DNA from: Terrirhizobium terrae
GTDB taxonomy: Bacteria; Pseudomonadota; Alphaproteobacteria; Rhizobiales; Rhizobiaceae
Direction: 5' to 3'
Assembly (NCBI RefSeq): GCF_030323265.1
Contig: NZ_CP104992.1
Span: 372,001-436,000 of the forward strand
DNA: 64,000 nucleotides
Under the pieces are notes generated by a model. That model had not been told where the DNA came from. It did not search any database and saw nothing but the letters and a program-made list of their open reading frames with translations. A program made the translations under genes and the position numbers. How positions within the stretch are numbered: position 1 is the first letter of the stretch; each line of letters starts with the position of its first letter. Positions 36,276 to 46,423 of the stretch are shown here, in pieces.

Positions 36276-37359
36276 AGCCGAGCACCTCCGTCTTCAGGCC
36301 GGTTTCGGCATAGAACTTTTCCGCCCGCGCGATGACGGCGGGATCGGCGGAATAGGACACGACGAGCGAGCCGAACGGCCTGCCGCCGATCTCCTCGATG
36401 CCGCCGGCGAGGATGTTGACGTCCGCGCCGAGTTCGGCGACGAGCCGCCCGGTGAGCGGCTGGAACGCCGTTTCGCCGAAGAAGACGAGCCGTACCAGCG
36501 CGCGGTCGCCGGAAGATGGCGAGCGCTTGATGCCGGTCCGCAGCCATTCGGGAAGCGCAAGCGCCGAGGCGAGCAGCGTCCGCGTCGTCTCATGCGCCGG
36601 GTTTGCATAGACGTCGAACGTGCTGCCGGCTTCGACGATGCGGCCCTTGTCGATGACGGCGACATCGGTGGCGATCGTCTTCACCACTTCCATTTCGTGG
36701 GTGATGAGAAGCACGGTCAGCCCGAGTTCGGCATTGATGCGCTTCAGCAGTTCGAGGATCGACTGCGTCGTTTCCGGATCGAGCGCCGATGTCGCCTCGT
36801 CGGACAGCAGGAGCTTCGGATCGGTCGCGAGCGCCCGAGCAATGCCGACGCGCTGCTTCTGGCCGCCGGAAAGCTCGGACGGGTAGCGGTTCGCCTTGTC
36901 GCCGAGACCGACGAGATCGAGCAGCGGCCCGACCTTGGCCTTGATCGCCTGGCTGTCGACGCCGGCGATTTCGAGCGGCAGGGCGACATTGTCAAAGGCG
37001 GTGCGCGAGGTCAGCAGATTGAAGTGCTGGAAGATCATGCCGATCTGGCGGCGCAGATCCCTGAGCCCGCTCTCGGAAAGACCACCCACCTCGATACCAT
37101 CGACGACGACCTTGCCGGACGTCGCCTTTTCAAGCCCGTTCACCAGTCGGATGAGGGTGGATTTGCCGGCGCCGGAACGGCCGATAATGCCGGCGATCGC
37201 GCCATGGGCGACGCTGAAATCGATACCGTCGAGGGCGGTGAATGCCGGCTGACCGCCGGTGCCGCCGAAGCGCTTGATCACGCCTTCGAAGGACACCATC
37301 GGCTTGGTCTGCGCACTCGCGGACGGGGCTACGCTGGCCGCAGCATTGGGGATGGTCAT
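36265..37359 (-). CDS. metN: Methionine ABC transporter ATPase MetN
   Basis: 364-residue ATPase: Walker [10 protein letters not shown], signature LSGGQKQRV, Walker [14 protein letters not shown], and a C-terminal NIL domain ([20 protein letters not shown]) that senses methionine in MetNI. First gene of the metNIQQ operon; the 239-bp upstream gap to the glucosidase shows no SAM riboswitch that I can recognise. Confidence 0.95.
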   Translation of the reverse strand: MTIPNAAASVAPSASAQTKPMVSFEGVIKRFGGTGGQPAFTALDGIDFSVAHGAIAGIIGRSGAGKSTLIRLVNGLEKATSGKVVVDGIEVGGLSESGLRDLRRQIGMIFQHFNLLTSRTAFDNVALPLEIAGVDSQAIKAKVGPLLDLVGLGDKANRYPSELSGGQKQRVGIARALATDPKLLLSDEATSALDPETTQSILELLKRINAELGLTVLLITHEMEVVKTIATDVAVIDKGRIVEAGSTFDVYANPAHETTRTLLASALALPEWLRTGIKRSPSSGDRALVRLVFFGETAFQPLTGRLVAELGADVNILAGGIEEIGGRPFGSLVVSYSADPAVIARAEKFYAETGLKTEVLGYVA

Positions 37360-37598
37360 TTTGATCTCACAGTTAGTCAGGTCATCTCAACGGCGAAATT
37401 GCCGCGCAATCATGCACCCAGGCGGCACATTCGATGACAGGTGACTTTCCGGAGCATATCGTTCGGCTTTCTCTGCAGGCCGTAAGGCCTTTTCGGTGGC
37501 AGATCAATGCCCCGGCGCCGCCGCGATTCATAGGGATGGAATTTCAATTATCCGCTAATGTGGAAAAATTCTTCCGCCCATGATTACGCCACCCATGA

Positions 37599-38971
37599 TC
37601 AGCCCGGCTTGTGATTGCCGCCGGGAAACTGCGATGCCAACTCCCGGTACCATTTGCCGCTCTTTTTGACCGTGCGCTTCTGGGTCTCGTAATCGACATG
37701 GACCAGGCCGAACCGCATGCTGTAGCCCCAGGCCCACTCGAAATTGTCCATCAGGCTCCAGGCGAAATAGCCTTTGACCGGATATCCGTCCGACGCGAGA
37801 TCGGCGACGACCGAAAGATGGTCGACATAGTAGTCGAGCCGCGGCTGGTCATCGATCTCTCCGCCGGCAAGCGTCATGTTGTAGGCGGCACCGTTTTCGG
37901 TGACGTAGCAATCCGGCAGTTCATAGCGACGGTAAAGATCTTCGACGAGCGACTTCATCGCCGGCGAATAGACCTCCCAGCCGATATCCGTCACCGTTTG
38001 ACCGACAAAAGGAGCCGACTTGGTTGCCGGAAACTCAGCCCCTCGCCAGAGGCATCCGAGACCCGCATCGGCGTGTAGTAATTGAGACCCCACCAATCGA
38101 GCTTCTGGCTGATGACGGCAAGATCGCCCTCCTCCACCTTCGGCATCCTGTCGCCAAGCGCTTCGATGAGAGAAGCCGGGTATTGCCCATTGAACACCGG
38201 ACCAAAGAAGGCGCCGTTGTGGAAGTCGAAGGCGCGCTCTGCGGCGGCCTTGTCTTCGGCGCTGTCGGAACCCGGGATGACTGAGTGAGCATTTAACACT
38301 AGGCCGACCGGCACGTTCGGCGTCACATGCCGGATCGCCTCGACGGCAAGGCCGTGCGCGAGATTGGTCGTATGCATGGCAGCCAGTGCGGCCTCCATGT
38401 TGCGCTCGCCCGGCGCATGCTCGCCATAGAGATGGGACAGCCAGACCGAGCACCACGGCTCGTTGAAGGTGGCGACCGCATCCAGCCGGTCACCGAGCCG
38501 CGCCATCACCACCTTGGCGTAGCGCTGGAACGCATAGGCGCTCGAGCGCGCCGTCCAGCCGCCGTCGCCCATCAGCGCAAGCGGCAGGTCCCAGTGATAG
38601 AGCGTCGCGAAGGTCTTTATGCCCCGCGCCTTGCAGCCGTCGACGAGGCGATCGTAGAAATCGAGCCCCTTCTCGTTGATCCGTCCGGTTCCTTCCGGAA
38701 TGATGCGCGGCCAGGCGATCGAGAAGCGGTAGGCCTCGACACCCATGTCCTTGATCAGATCGAGATCGTCCTCGAGGCGATTGTAGTGATCGCAGGCGAC
38801 GTCGCCGTTATCGCGGTTCAGCACCCTGCCCGGCATGTTGGAGAACGCATCCCAGATCGACGGCTTGCGGCCATCGGTCTTCGTCGCGCCTTCGATCTGG
38901 AAGGCGGCGGTTGCAACGCCGAAAAGGAAGTCACCGGGAAAACGTGCCGCGAAAGCCTTGGGATCGGTCAT
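37599..38971 (-). pseudogene. GH1 beta-glucosidase, -1 frameshift
   Basis: Family 1 retaining glycosidase. First frame (ATG 38971): FPGDFLFGVATAAFQIEGA, acid/base in TFNEPWCSVWL. Second frame: nucleophile in YVTENGAAYNM, AWSLMDNFEWAWGYSMRFGL, KRTVKKSGKWY. One extra base in the C-run 38039-38042 joins them as DASGEGAEFPATKS, giving about 457 residues, normal for GH1. Hydrolyses beta-glucosides or galactosides. Cytoplasmic (no signal). Probably intact in the cell. Confidence 0.85.
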
Positions 38972-39413
38972 GCCAACTGTCCTCTCAGGGGAGCCATCGT
39001 GCTGGCAGCGGATTTAGCCAATTATCGGCAATTTGCAAGGCAATATCCGCTGAAACCGCCTCAACGGAGACGAACGCAATGCCGCCACTCCCAGAGCATG
39101 ATTTCGCCTAATTCCGAACGCTTAGCGACCAAATGCCGCGATTCCAACACACTCATAGGTCGAAAAACAAGCCGATAACTGCGACAAAATCGCCAAATTA
39201 CAACTATATATGAATACAATTTATGCGTTAAAAAGAAATATTAGAAAAATATATTCCAACTTTCGGTGAAAATAGGCCAGAAATTAGCCTTTCTGTCCTT
39301 GAATCCCTTTAGACGCGGCGATAGAGCGCAGGTGTCAGATTGACGCTCCCTAGATTTTTGGGGGCTCAAGCGGATTTCAAGGGCTGCCTCCTGCAGCCAC
39401 CAAGGAGATGACA
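38972..39413. other. 442-bp AT-rich divergent promoter region
   Basis: Between the beta-glucosidase start and the dehydrogenase operon. Strongly AT-rich from about 39140 to 39290, unlike its neighbours, with a GGCTGC/GCAGCC hairpin just before the Shine-Dalgarno of the operon (about 39382-39399). No gene found. Confidence 0.5.
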
Positions 39414-40115
39414 ATGAGAGATCTTCCGGGCTTGCCGTCCCGCAGAAGCTTCCTGAAAGCATCTGCGGCGACTGCGGCAGTCGCCGGCATCGTGACGAAC
39501 GCGAAAGCCGAGCAGAAACCAGAACCGGTCGCACTGACCGAATACAAGCCGGACTGTCTTAAGCCCACCGAGTGGGCCTTCGTCATGGCAGCGGTAGCAA
39601 GACTGATCCCGTCGGACGGCGAAGGTCCCGGCGCGATCGAGGCACGCGTTCCTGTCTTTATCGACAAGCAGCTCGCCGGCGATTACGGCAAGGCTGCCGA
39701 CTGGTACATGCAGGGCCCGCACGATGCCGCAGCAAGCCCGCTGCGTGGCTGGCAGACCCCGCTCAACCCGCTGGAAATCTACCAGCAGGCCATCCCGGTC
39801 TTCGACGACTGGTGCAAGGCAACCCATGGCAAGATCTTCGCTGAACTGGATGGCGAAACCCAGGACAAGGCTCTCACCTCGCTCCAGAAGGACGAGATGA
39901 AGATCAAGCCGGAACTGCGCGACTTCTTCACCATCCTGCTCGGCAATACGAAGGAAGGCTATTTTGCCGACCCGATGTATGGCGGCAACCACGGCATGGA
40001 AGCCTGGAAATATATCGGTTTCCCGGGCGCCCGCGGCTCCTACAAGGAATGGGTGCTCAAGCACAACGTCAAGTATCCGCTCGGCCCTGTCTCTATCTCC
40101 GGCGAAAGGGCGTAA
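39414..40115 (+). CDS. Gluconate 2-dehydrogenase-type subunit 3 (small subunit of FAD dehydrogenase)
   Basis: Tat-exported small subunit (RRSFLKAS at about residues 10-17) of a periplasmic three-subunit FAD sugar/polyol dehydrogenase. 233 residues. AGGAG is followed by two ATGs; 39414 gives a 7-bp spacing, so I prefer it over 39408. The family small subunit has no cofactor and carries the folded flavoprotein through Tat. First gene of a three-gene operon (6-bp gap to the flavoprotein). Confidence 0.9.
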   Translation: MRDLPGLPSRRSFLKASAATAAVAGIVTNAKAEQKPEPVALTEYKPDCLKPTEWAFVMAAVARLIPSDGEGPGAIEARVPVFIDKQLAGDYGKAADWYMQGPHDAAASPLRGWQTPLNPLEIYQQAIPVFDDWCKATHGKIFAELDGETQDKALTSLQKDEMKIKPELRDFFTILLGNTKEGYFADPMYGGNHGMEAWKYIGFPGARGSYKEWVLKHNVKYPLGPVSISGERA

Positions 40116-40121
40116 GCGATC

Positions 40122-41890
40122 ATGGCACGCACTGAAAAGAAAAAGACGTCGTCATCGTCGGCCTCGGCTGGACTGGCTCGATCCTCGGCATGGAACTAGC
40201 CCAGGAAGGCGTCGAAATCGTCGCGCTGGAGCGCGGCCACGACCAGGATACTGTTCCGAATTTCCAGTATCCGAACATGATCGACGAACTGAAATACGGC
40301 GTCCGCCTCGGCATGATGCAGAAGCCGCACAACTCGACCGTCACCATCCGCCGCGACGTCAACGAAACCGCTCTGCCCTATCGCAGCCTCGGCTCGTTCC
40401 TGCCCGGCATTGGCGTCGGCGGCGCCGGCACGCACTGGAACGGCCTGAACTGGCGTCCGCAGCTGTCCGAATATCGTCTGCGCTCCTATGTCGAGGAACG
40501 CTGGGGCGCCGGCATCATCCCTGAAGACATGCATCTCCAGGATTACCCGGTCACCTACGACGAACTCGAACCCTTCTTCGATCGCTTCGAGCGCATCGCG
40601 GGCATTTCCGGCACGGCCGGAAACATCAAGGGCAAGATCATGGAGGGCGGCAACCCGTTCGAGGCACCGCGTTCGCGCGAGTACCCGATGCCGGCCATGC
40701 CGACCACCTGGGACGGCGCCAAGTTTGCCGAAGCCGCCAAGGCTGCCGGCTGTCATCCGTTCCCGAGCCCGGGCGGTATCGCCTCGCAGGCCTATGTGAA
40801 CGAGTACAACATGCAGATGGGCCCGTGTAACCACTGCGGCTTCTGCGAGCGTTACGGCTGCTTCAACTATTCGAAGTCCTCTCCTCAGACGGCCATCCTC
40901 GATGCCCTGAAGCGCAAGCCGAACTTCGAATACCGCACCCAGTGCGACGTTCTGCGCGTCGAAATGGCACCGGATGGCAAGACTGCGACCGGCGTCACTT
41001 ACTATGACTACAAGACCGGCGAAGAAGTGTTCCAGCCGGCCGACCTCGTCATCCTTGCAGCCTACCAGCTGCACAACGTACACCTGATGCTGCTGTCGGG
41101 CATCGGCCAGCCCTATGACCCAGCGACGGGCGAAGGCGTGACGGGCCGCAGCTATGCCTACCAGATGAACGGTGGCTACACGCTGTTCTTCAAGGATGAA
41201 GTGTTCAACCCGTTCATCGGCACCGGCGCAAACGGCATGTCGATCGACGACTTCGGCATGGACAACATCGACTTCGGTCGCGAAGGCTTCATCGGTGGTG
41301 CCTATTGGCGTTCCGGCCAGTCCAACGGACAGCCGATCCGTTCCATGTCGCTGCCGAAGGGCACGCCGTCCTGGGGTGCAGGCTGGAAGAAGGGCGTCGG
41401 CGAATGGTACGGCCATTCGATGTCGATCGGCTCGCACGGTTCGCACATGTCCTACCGCGGCAACTTCCTCGATCTCGATCCGACCTACAAGGATCCGCTC
41501 GGTCGCCCGCTGATGCGCATGACCTTCAACTGGAACCAGAACGACATTCGCATGACGCAATTCATGAAGTCGAAGATGGAGCCGATCGCCGCATCGATGA
41601 ACCCGACCTCGATGCAGGAAGGCTTCAAGAAGGAAGGCGCCATGTACGACGTGCGTCCTTATCAGACGACGCACAATGTCGGCGGCTCCGTCATGGGTGC
41701 CGATCCGAAGACTTCGGCGGTCAACCGCTATCTGCAGGCCTGGGACAAGCACAACATTTTCGTGCTCGGCGCCGGCGCCTTCCCGCAGAACACCCAGTAC
41801 AACCCGACCGGCATGGTCGGCGGTCTCGCTTATTGGGCCGCCCACGCCATCCGTACGGATTACCTGCGTAACCCGCGTCCGCTGGTCTGA
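40122..41890 (+). CDS. GMC-type FAD dehydrogenase, large subunit (frameshift near start)
   Basis: Flavoprotein of the gluconate/fructose/sorbitol dehydrogenase kind. ATG 40122 gives MARTEKKK and then slips: one more A in the run 40140-40144 restores DVVIVGLGWTGSILGMELA, the FAD-binding loop. CNHCGFCERYGC (about 225-240) supplies cysteines like the 3Fe-4S ligands of FAD glucose dehydrogenase. GMC C-terminus NTQYNPTGMVGGLAYWAA carries the active-site region. No own signal; exported with subunit 3. Substrate unknown. Confidence 0.9.
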
Positions 41891-41901
41891 GGAGAACATC
41901 G

Positions 41902-43227
41902 ATGAAAAAGCTCATTCGCGTTCTCGGCGTTCTCGTCGTGCTGGGCATCGTTGCCCTGCTCGCCTTCATCTTCGTGCCGGTGCAGCGCACCGGTCCGGTC
42001 ACCCAGCTCGCAGCCGACTTCAAGCCGGCCAAGGGCCAGGGTGAATACGTCATGCGGGCCGGCGACTGTCTCGCCTGCCATACGACGGAGGGCGGCAAGC
42101 CCTTCGCCGGCGGTCGTGCGATCAACAGCCCGATGGGCACGATCTGGACGACCAACATCACGCCCGACAAGGAAACCGGCATCGGTAACTGGACGCTCGA
42201 CGATTTCCGCGCGGCCCTTTACGATGGCGTGGCCCCGAATGGTACCCATCTCTATCCGGCCATGCCGTATGAGAACTACCGCAAGATGTCGGAAGAAGAT
42301 GTCGTCGCTCTTTACGACTACTTCATGCACGAGGTCGAACCGGTCTCCAACAAGGTCGAGGAAACCAAGCTTTCCTTCCCGTTCAACATGCGCTTTGGTC
42401 TGAGGGCATGGAACTGGCTGGCAATCAGCCATGAGGCCGGCTTCAAGCCGGTGCAGGGACAGGATGACCAGTTCAATCGCGGCAAATATCTGGTCGAAGG
42501 CGCAGGCCACTGCGCTGCCTGCCACAGCCCGCGCAACCTGTTCATGGCGCAGGATGGCATCGAAGACACTTCCAAGGCCTTCCTGACCGGCGGCGAAATC
42601 GATGGCTTCACCGCTCCTGATCTGCGCGGTGCAGACAGCGCCCCGCAGAAGTGGACGACCGAGCAGCTCGCATCCTACCTCGCGACTGCCCGTAACGCCC
42701 ACTCGACCGCAACCGGCGAAATGATGCTCGTCGTCCGCGACTCGCTGCAGTACCTGACCGAGGAAGACAACACGGCGATCGCCGCTTATCTGCAGAAGAT
42801 TGGCACCGCCGGTGGATCTGCGGCTCCTGCTGCGCCGGAAAAGGCGGAAGTCACCGAGACGGAAAAGATGCTGACGGAAGCCAAGGCTGACATGCCTCTC
42901 GGCCCCCGCCTCTATCTCGACAACTGCGGCGGCTGCCATTTCGTCACCGGCAAGGGCGCTCCGGAAATATTCCCGGAACTCGACGGCAACTCGCTCGTCA
43001 CCGCCAAGCTGCCGAAGGGCCTGATCAGCGTCATCCTTCACGGTGCCGAACTGCCGTCCACGGCAGAGCGTCCGATGAAGGTTCGCATGCAGGGCTATGC
43101 CGATCGTCTCTCCGACGAAGAGATTGCAGCACTTGCCACCTTCCTGCGCGAAGGCTGGACCAACAAGGCTCCCGCGGTCTCGGCAGCGGACGTCAAGGCC
43201 GTCCGCGACTCGGCGGCGCATCACTGA
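41902..43227 (+). CDS. Triheme cytochrome c subunit of FAD dehydrogenase
   Basis: 441 residues with an N-terminal membrane anchor (IRVLGVLVVLGIVALLAFIF) and three CxxCH heme sites: CLACH, CAACH and CGGCH, in three cytochrome c domains. Passes electrons from the flavoprotein to ubiquinone. 11 bp after the flavoprotein gene. A 12-bp hairpin follows the stop. Confidence 0.94.
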   Translation: MKKLIRVLGVLVVLGIVALLAFIFVPVQRTGPVTQLAADFKPAKGQGEYVMRAGDCLACHTTEGGKPFAGGRAINSPMGTIWTTNITPDKETGIGNWTLDDFRAALYDGVAPNGTHLYPAMPYENYRKMSEEDVVALYDYFMHEVEPVSNKVEETKLSFPFNMRFGLRAWNWLAISHEAGFKPVQGQDDQFNRGKYLVEGAGHCAACHSPRNLFMAQDGIEDTSKAFLTGGEIDGFTAPDLRGADSAPQKWTTEQLASYLATARNAHSTATGEMMLVVRDSLQYLTEEDNTAIAAYLQKIGTAGGSAAPAAPEKAEVTETEKMLTEAKADMPLGPRLYLDNCGGCHFVTGKGAPEIFPELDGNSLVTAKLPKGLISVILHGAELPSTAERPMKVRMQGYADRLSDEEIAALATFLREGWTNKAPAVSAADVKAVRDSAAHH

Positions 43228-43232
43228 CCTAC

Positions 43233-43263
43233 CCCGCCCCGCCGTAGAGAGCGGCGGGGCGGG
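43233..43263 (+). terminator. GC-rich stem-loop after the dehydrogenase operon
   Basis: CCCGCCCCGCCG at 43233-43244 pairs with CGGCGGGGCGGG at 43252-43263, 7-nt loop, starting 6 bp after the cytochrome stop. No T-tract, so termination may be factor-dependent or the hairpin may protect the 3' end. Confidence 0.6.
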
Positions 43264-43486
43264 CATCAGGCAGGTCGGCCGCAAGACCGAAAGCCACCCT
43301 TGGTTGATTTAGAAACCGCCAACAAAATCACGAACTGAAATAAGAAATATAACATTTACAACGCCGGCTCAAAAACACCGCCGACATCACCTATATTGCC
43401 GCGCGAGAGAAAACGCGCTCGTCAAATTAAGTCTTTATTTTATTCTCACAGGTTGAATTACCCTCAGTTCTGGGGATCTGACCGCT

Positions 43487-44404
43487 GTGATCGTTCGCGT
43501 ACCAAAGAGTCTTATACAGACTGGCCTCTATATTGAGTCCGTAGACTGCCCTAGTTATGAGTTCTCCCGGCGTCGGTTCATGCTGGAGTCTCAGGACGAT
43601 CTCGCTTCCATCATGCTGTCTTCGGCGGTAGATCTGATGGTAAGCCAGACGAAAAGCCGGATCGACGTTGCCGCACTCATGCGGCGTGCGCCCAATGGTT
43701 ATGCCCTGCCAGAACAACGATCCCTGAAAGCCGAAACGATCGCCGCGATCGACGACGCAATGCAGTCGATGCGGGAAAGCGTCGAGGGATTGATGTCCGG
43801 TTCGCTCGACATGGAAAAAGCCGGTGCCGCAGCACTTGCCGCACGTCGCAGCCTGGAGACCGCACCTGACCTTTTCCTTGAAGTTTCGCGACTGAAGGAG
43901 AAGCACAAGGAAACCTACCTGCATTCCGTCTCGGTGGCAGGCCTGATGGGCCGTCTAGCCGAACAACTCGACTTGGATGACTCCTTGGTCGAGGAGATCG
44001 GCCGCGCCGGCATCCTTCACGATCTGGGCAAGCTTCTCATTCCCAATGCCATCCTCAACAAGCCCGGCAAGCTGGACAAGGCTGAATGGCGCGTCATCCG
44101 CAGCCATCCCATACTCGGCTACCAACGCCTGCTGGAACTGGGCGAGACCTCCCAACTGATCCTCGACGTATGCCGCCTGCATCACGAAGCGCTCGACGGC
44201 AGCGGCTATCCGCTCAGGCTGCGGGACGAAGAAATCAGCCTTGCCGTGCGCATCTGCACCGTCTGCGACGTCTTCGATGCCCTCACCAGCGTCCGACCCT
44301 ACAAGAAGGCATGGTCGAGCAGCGAGGCGATCAACTGGATGTACGACCAGAACAACCTGTTCGACCGAAAACTCGTCCTGCGGCTCGGCTCGCTCTTCGG
44401 CTAA
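43487..44404 (+). CDS. HD-GYP domain protein (cyclic di-GMP phosphodiesterase)
   Basis: 305 residues from GTG 43487 (MIVRVPKSLIQTGLYI, DUF3391-like N-terminus). HD-GYP core: His146, HD at 178-179 (GILHDLGK), HHE at 232-234 and DGSGYP at 237-242, the GYP element contacting the substrate. Degrades c-di-GMP to GMP. Soluble. Monocistronic; convergent features absent. The upstream 200 bp is AT-rich. Confidence 0.92.
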   Translation: MIVRVPKSLIQTGLYIESVDCPSYEFSRRRFMLESQDDLASIMLSSAVDLMVSQTKSRIDVAALMRRAPNGYALPEQRSLKAETIAAIDDAMQSMRESVEGLMSGSLDMEKAGAAALAARRSLETAPDLFLEVSRLKEKHKETYLHSVSVAGLMGRLAEQLDLDDSLVEEIGRAGILHDLGKLLIPNAILNKPGKLDKAEWRVIRSHPILGYQRLLELGETSQLILDVCRLHHEALDGSGYPLRLRDEEISLAVRICTVCDVFDALTSVRPYKKAWSSSEAINWMYDQNNLFDRKLVLRLGSLFG

Positions 44405-44561
44405 AACGCATCATCCGCGCGCAAGAGTGGCGACCGGACGCGTTGCAGGAGCGCAGACCTCAGGGGCTTTCCACAGGCCCTTCGAGCGATCACGGATGTC
44501 TCAACTGAAATTGTATTGCACCGCAACATGTGGCAACGGATGAGGCAATTCCACTCATCAC

Positions 44562-44978
44562 ATGGACGCGCTCATGCTGCAAAACCTCGACAAATCCCAG
44601 CCCTATCTTCTCAGCCTTCTGCGCGCGGTTTCCGCGCTCGTGCTCTTCAGCTACGGCACCCAGAAGATTCTCCATTTCCCCTTCGCAGAGAAGGTACCGG
44701 CAGTCGGGACCCTGCCCTGGATCGCGGGCCTGTTCGAGCTCATTCTCGGTTTCTGCGTCCTGATCGGCTTCAAGACGCGCCCAGCCGCCTTCATTCTGTC
44801 GGGCCTGATGGCCTTCGCCTATTTCATCGGCCATTTTCCGCGCGGTTTTTATCCGGCCCAGAATGGCGGCGTTGCTTCCATCCTGTTCTGCTTCATCTTC
44901 CTCTACATCTTCGCAGCCGGCCCCGGCCCGGTCAGCGTCGATGCCAAGATGAAGGGCAAGCAGGCGGCATTCGCCTGA
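44562..44978 (+). CDS. DoxX-family membrane protein
   Basis: 138 residues, four hydrophobic helices, with LFSYGTQKILHFPF and GLFELILGFCVLIGFKTR typical of DoxX/YqjF proteins. ATG 44562 or 44574 possible. Followed by a strong terminator at 45000. Confidence 0.88.
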   Translation: MDALMLQNLDKSQPYLLSLLRAVSALVLFSYGTQKILHFPFAEKVPAVGTLPWIAGLFELILGFCVLIGFKTRPAAFILSGLMAFAYFIGHFPRGFYPAQNGGVASILFCFIFLYIFAAGPGPVSVDAKMKGKQAAFA

Positions 44979-44999
44979 TCCGCCGTTAGATAATCTCAA

Positions 45000-45043
45000 A
45001 GCAAGGAACCCGGAGCATTACTGCTCCGGGTTCCTTGCTTTTT
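45000..45043 (+). terminator. Strong bidirectional-looking intrinsic terminator
   Basis: Perfect 18-bp stem (AGCAAGGAACCCGGAGCA at 45000-45017 with its complement at 45022-45039), 4-nt loop, then TTTTT. It separates DoxX from the convergent sugar operon, whose last gene stops at 45042. Confidence 0.92.
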
Positions 45044-46214
45044 AGAGCTTCACCCAGGCACCATTTTTCTTCGAAGACGCTACGCAGGCCTCAACGAAGG
45101 CGACACCCTTCACGCCGTCGTCGACGGTCGGATAGATCACTGCCTTGTCGACCGCCTTGCCGGCCCTGTGGGCATGGATGGCGCGCGCAGCCTCGGTATA
45201 GATCGTCGCGAAAGCTTCGAGATACCCTTCCGGATGACCACCCGGGATACGGCTGACGCGCGCCGCAGCGGCCCCTGCCCCGGCACCGTTGCGGGTTATC
45301 AGCCGCTTCGGTTCGCCGAATGGCGTGAACCACAGGTAGTTCGGGTTCTCCTGCGCCCATTCGAGCCCGCCCTTTTCGCCATAGACTCGCAGCTTAAGGC
45401 CATTCTCGTTGCCCGGCGCCACCTGGCTGCACCACAGCATGCCCTTGGCACCCTCGGCAAAACGCAGCATCACATGCGCATTGTCGTCCAGCCTGCGACC
45501 CGGCACGAAACTGTCGAGATCGGCGGCGAGACTTTCCAGCGTCAGGCCGGTGACGAAGGACGCAAGATTATAGGCATGGGTGCCGATATCGCCGGTCGAG
45601 CCGCCCGCACCGGATTGCGCCGGATCCGTGCGCCATACTGCCTGCTTGGCGCCGGTCTGTTCGGCCGCCTCCGTCAGCCAATCCTGCGCATATTCGACCT
45701 GCACGACACGGATCTTGCCGAGGTCGCCATTGGCGATCATCTCGCGCGCCTGCCGCACCATGGGATAGCCGGTGTAGTTGTGGGTGAGGATGAACAGCGC
45801 CTTGCTGTCATCCGCCGCCTTCTTCAGCTTTTTCGCGTCGGCAAGGTTCGACGTCAGCGGCTTGTCGCAGATGACATGGATGCCGCGCTTGAGAAACTCC
45901 CGGGCCGCTTCGAAATGCACATGGTTCGGCGTGACGATCGAGACCGCCTCGATACCGTCCTTCAGGCGGGCCTCGCGGATCGCCATGTCCTTGTAGGAGC
46001 CGTAGGTGCGGCCGCTGTCGAGCCCCAGTTCGCGCCCCGAAGCCAGCGCCTTTTCCGGCGTGGAAGAAAGCGCCCCGGCCACGAGTTCGAACTGGTCGTC
46101 CAGCCGCGCCGCCATGCGATGCACCGCGCCGATGAATGCGCCCGAACCGCCGCCCACCATGCCGAGCCGGATCCGCGGTTCGCGCGCCTCGGCCTGCTTG
46201 CCTTCGATTGCCAT
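45042..46214 (-). CDS. Gfo/Idh/MocA-family oxidoreductase
   Basis: NAD(P)-dependent sugar dehydrogenase, 390 residues from ATG 46214 (GGAGA upstream). Rossmann start RIRLGMVGGGSGAFIG, CDKPLTSN motif (catalytic Lys), DIGTHAYNLASFV with the active-site His. C-terminal beta sheet of the GFO family. Last gene of the ABC operon; its partner upstream is a TIM-barrel isomerase, as in inositol- and 3-ketosugar-type pathways. A 200-bp gap with a RIME palindrome separates the two. Confidence 0.92.
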   Translation of the reverse strand: MAIEGKQAEAREPRIRLGMVGGGSGAFIGAVHRMAARLDDQFELVAGALSSTPEKALASGRELGLDSGRTYGSYKDMAIREARLKDGIEAVSIVTPNHVHFEAAREFLKRGIHVICDKPLTSNLADAKKLKKAADDSKALFILTHNYTGYPMVRQAREMIANGDLGKIRVVQVEYAQDWLTEAAEQTGAKQAVWRTDPAQSGAGGSTGDIGTHAYNLASFVTGLTLESLAADLDSFVPGRRLDDNAHVMLRFAEGAKGMLWCSQVAPGNENGLKLRVYGEKGGLEWAQENPNYLWFTPFGEPKRLITRNGAGAGAAAARVSRIPGGHPEGYLEAFATIYTEAARAIHAHRAGKAVDKAVIYPTVDDGVKGVAFVEACVASSKKNGAWVKL

Positions 46215-46250
46215 GAAAAGTCTCCTTTGAAATATCGTATCTCGGCGATT

Positions 46251-46411
46251 GCCCCTCATCCGGCTGCCGCCACCTTCTCCCCGTTCTGACGGGGAGAAGG
46301 GCGATGTGGCGCCGTCCTGCCTCAATCGAAGAGGTGCCGTATGCCACGTCACCTCTCCCCGCCTGCGGGGAGAGGTGGAGCGCAGCAGGCTGCGCTCTGG
46401 GTGAGGGGCAG
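46251..46411. repeat. RIME-type rhizobial intergenic palindromic element
   Basis: CTTCTCCCCGTTCTGACGGGGAGAAGG forms one hairpin near 46273-46300 and CACCTCTCCCCGCCTGCGGGGAGAGGTG another near 46349-46377, bounded by GCCCCTCATCC at 46251 and the near-inverse GGGTGAGGGGC at about 46399-46409. This layout fits the Rhizobium-specific intergenic mosaic elements. Noncoding; it may affect mRNA stability inside the operon. Confidence 0.7.
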
Positions 46412-46423
46412 GCCTCAATCACC

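Noticed and set aside
34731..37437. Two forward frames of 534 and 541 codons opposite the metNIQ genes
   Set aside because: Antisense to conserved transporter genes; overlapping each other in different frames.
37360..37598. Possible SAM riboswitch before metN
   Set aside because: No recognisable SAM-II or other SAM-class core; only a small GGCC hairpin.
40196..41899. 567-codon reverse frame opposite the GMC dehydrogenase
   Set aside because: Mirror of a conserved flavoprotein gene; sequence is low complexity with no domain.
41860..43284. 474-codon reverse frame opposite the cytochrome gene
   Set aside because: Antisense to a three-heme cytochrome with clear CxxCH sites on the plus strand.
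46251..46411. Insertion sequence end or transposon remnant
   Set aside because: No transposase or target duplication; the hairpin layout fits a RIME element.
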